From positions 1 through 35,987 of the forward strand of contig NZ_JADEXO010000060.1 in the NCBI RefSeq assembly GCF_015207105.1: a DNA stretch of 35,987 bases, given 5' to 3'. Positions 34,788 to 35,987 of this stretch are shown here, piece by piece. The position numbers and the translations under genes are program-made. The notes under the pieces were generated by a model, which saw only the letters and a list, made by a program, of their open reading frames with translations, did no database searches and had not been told where the DNA came from. This DNA is from a cf. Phormidesmis sp. LEGE 11477. GTDB lineage: Bacteria; Cyanobacteriota; Cyanobacteriia; Phormidesmidales; Phormidesmidaceae. Each line of letters starts with the position of its first letter. The first letter of the stretch is position 1.

Positions 34788-35987
34788 ATGACAAATATCC
34801 ATCCCTCGCCGACGCTTCCAACTGGCTTTAGCGCTGAAGATTTTTGGGTGCTGCCCTCGCCCTTGCCCGATGCTGACAAAAGGCTACATCGGCTGACTGA
34901 AGCGATATACGCCGATCTAGACATTCTGAACTATCCAAGCAAAACTTGGGACTATAGCCGGGATCATGCTGTTCTAGAAGTGGCCATAATAGGGGCGGGG
35001 CACTGTGGCAAATCAACTGCGTTTGGATTGCGGCGGCATGGAATAGAGCGCGTGCGGATATTTGACCAAGCCCAGACAGGTCACGAAGGGCCATGGCGAT
35101 CACACGCCCGTAACGCTACATTGCGGACCCCCAAACAAGTCACTGGCGGACTAGAGTGGGGCATTGCCAATCTACACTTCAGCCGCTGGTGCAGCGCTCG
35201 CTATGGAGAAGCCTACTGGCAGCGCATTCAATATATTCCTCGACTGTTCTGGGCAGACTACCTAGACTGGTACGGCAAAATTCTTGATCTGCCCATTCAA
35301 AACGATACCCACATTCAAGACATTACCTGGAATCAGGCCGAACAGTGCTTTTGGCTAGAAGCTATCCATCAAGGACGCCCTGAACGCTACAAGGCAAGAT
35401 TTCTTGTATTCGCCACTGGCATGGAGTGTGCAGGCGGAAAGAAACTGCCGCGTATCGTCAGTGAAAATCTGCCCGAGCACTGCTATCACCACACCATGGA
35501 TAGTATTGACTTTCCAGCTTTCGCAGGCAAGCGAATTGTTGTTGTCGGTGGCGGGGCGAGCGCTTTTGACAACGCCTTGCTGATGCTCAAGGCCGGAGCC
35601 AAATCAGTCGATATTGTGGTTAGACGAAAGTCTTTGACCAACGTGAACCGGATTCGCTGGAGTGAATGGAATGGCTATCATCGCCACTATATCGATCTGC
35701 CAGACCAGATGAAATGGGCGTATAGTCTGGCCGAATTGCGGCTAGGTCAGCTACCCCCTTCACATACCTATTATCAGGCGATCAGTCAGCCTGAGCTAAC
35801 GCTCCACACCGATGCGCCAATCCAAAAGCTGAATTACTACAACCATGAGATTGTGGGCACCTATGGAGACAGCACGCTGCGTCACGATGCCATGATTTGT
35901 GGAACCGGGTTTGTGACCGATCTAGATCGCCAGAGAGAGCTGCGATCGCTTGCCCCCCACATCTCTCGCTGGCAATCGCATTTCACC
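34788..35987 (+). CDS. FAD/NAD(P)-binding oxidoreductase, 3' end outside the window
   Basis: 400 codons are open from ATG 34788 to the window edge with no stop. About 60 N-terminal residues precede the FAD motif VAIIGAGHCGKSTAFGL (about 66-82). A distinctive ARNATLRTPKQVTGG follows, then the ATG-like FATGMECAGG (about 205-214), the second dinucleotide motif IVVVGGGASAFDNALL (about 246-261), and ICGTGFVTD (about 368-376). This is the layout of a flavin-containing monooxygenase-like enzyme with NAD(P)H. It follows the URC genes in the same direction, but 300 bp away, so an operon is uncertain. It is unrelated in detail to the flavoprotein at 4400. The start has no clear ribosome site. Confidence 0.82.
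   Translation, partial: MTNIHPSPTLPTGFSAEDFWVLPSPLPDADKRLHRLTEAIYADLDILNYPSKTWDYSRDHAVLEVAIIGAGHCGKSTAFGLRRHGIERVRIFDQAQTGHEGPWRSHARNATLRTPKQVTGGLEWGIANLHFSRWCSARYGEAYWQRIQYIPRLFWADYLDWYGKILDLPIQNDTHIQDITWNQAEQCFWLEAIHQGRPERYKARFLVFATGMECAGGKKLPRIVSENLPEHCYHHTMDSIDFPAFAGKRIVVVGGGASAFDNALLMLKAGAKSVDIVVRRKSLTNVNRIRWSEWNGYHRHYIDLPDQMKWAYSLAELRLGQLPPSHTYYQAISQPELTLHTDAPIQKLNYYNHEIVGTYGDSTLRHDAMICGTGFVTDLDRQRELRSLAPHISRWQSHFT

Overview
The window looks like cyanobacterial chromosome. The HIP1 octamer GCGATCGC and its core recur throughout. The hemB product has the Asp-type active site usual in cyanobacteria, and three strong 15-bp 7-1-7 palindromes of the cyanobacterial Zur type (TGATAAT-N-ATTATCA) precede metal-homeostasis genes. 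A filamentous or marine Leptolyngbya/Synechococcus-like organism is plausible, but I cannot name the species.

Layout. 1-3500 is accessory DNA: the tail of an unidentified gene, an unrecognised 284-aa protein, two toxin-antitoxin pairs (VapBC-like; DUF433/DUF5615-like), three decayed fragments of a flavoprotein gene whose intact copy is at 4400, and a 210-bp IS66-type MITE inserted in one fragment with an 8-bp target duplication. 3523-4281 is an Asp/Glu (hydantoin-type) racemase-family gene.

4350-13337 is the core of the window, a putative zinc-limitation island in three Zur-box-headed units: (i) a flavoprotein with a Cys-rich tail plus an atypical Cys-rich FeoB-like transporter; (ii) a COG0523 (CobW-type) metallochaperone overlapping a WD40 protein, followed by a dead small gene; (iii) zinc-independent hemB, a degenerate COG0523-like P-loop protein, a metallophosphatase-fold protein in which two metal ligands are Cys, and a paralogue that has lost nearly all ligands. 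The hemB, P-loop and first phosphatase genes are coupled by ATGA overlaps. A fourth, weaker box lies just before a MASE1 histidine kinase at 22870.

13353-17326 holds tRNA-His, two siroheme genes (sirohydrochlorin chelatase, cobA), a RluA/RluD-type pseudouridine synthase and a PD-(D/E)XK protein. 17481-22870 is signalling (GAF-LuxR regulator, GGDEF-EAL protein, MASE1 kinase). 23090-30811 is envelope, transport and redox (mtgA, DUF389, FAD monooxygenase, Tat-like MsrB, AI-2E transporter, MscS channel, a Cys-rich unknown). 31124-34472 encodes an apparent URC-type uracil catabolism cluster (GTP-cyclohydrolase-II-like Urc1, DUF1688 Urc4, uracil phosphoribosyltransferase), followed by a flavoprotein gene that runs off the window.

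A further trait is visible across the window: many intergenic gaps carry 11-21-bp tandem duplications, in two cases copying the stop codon region of the upstream gene.
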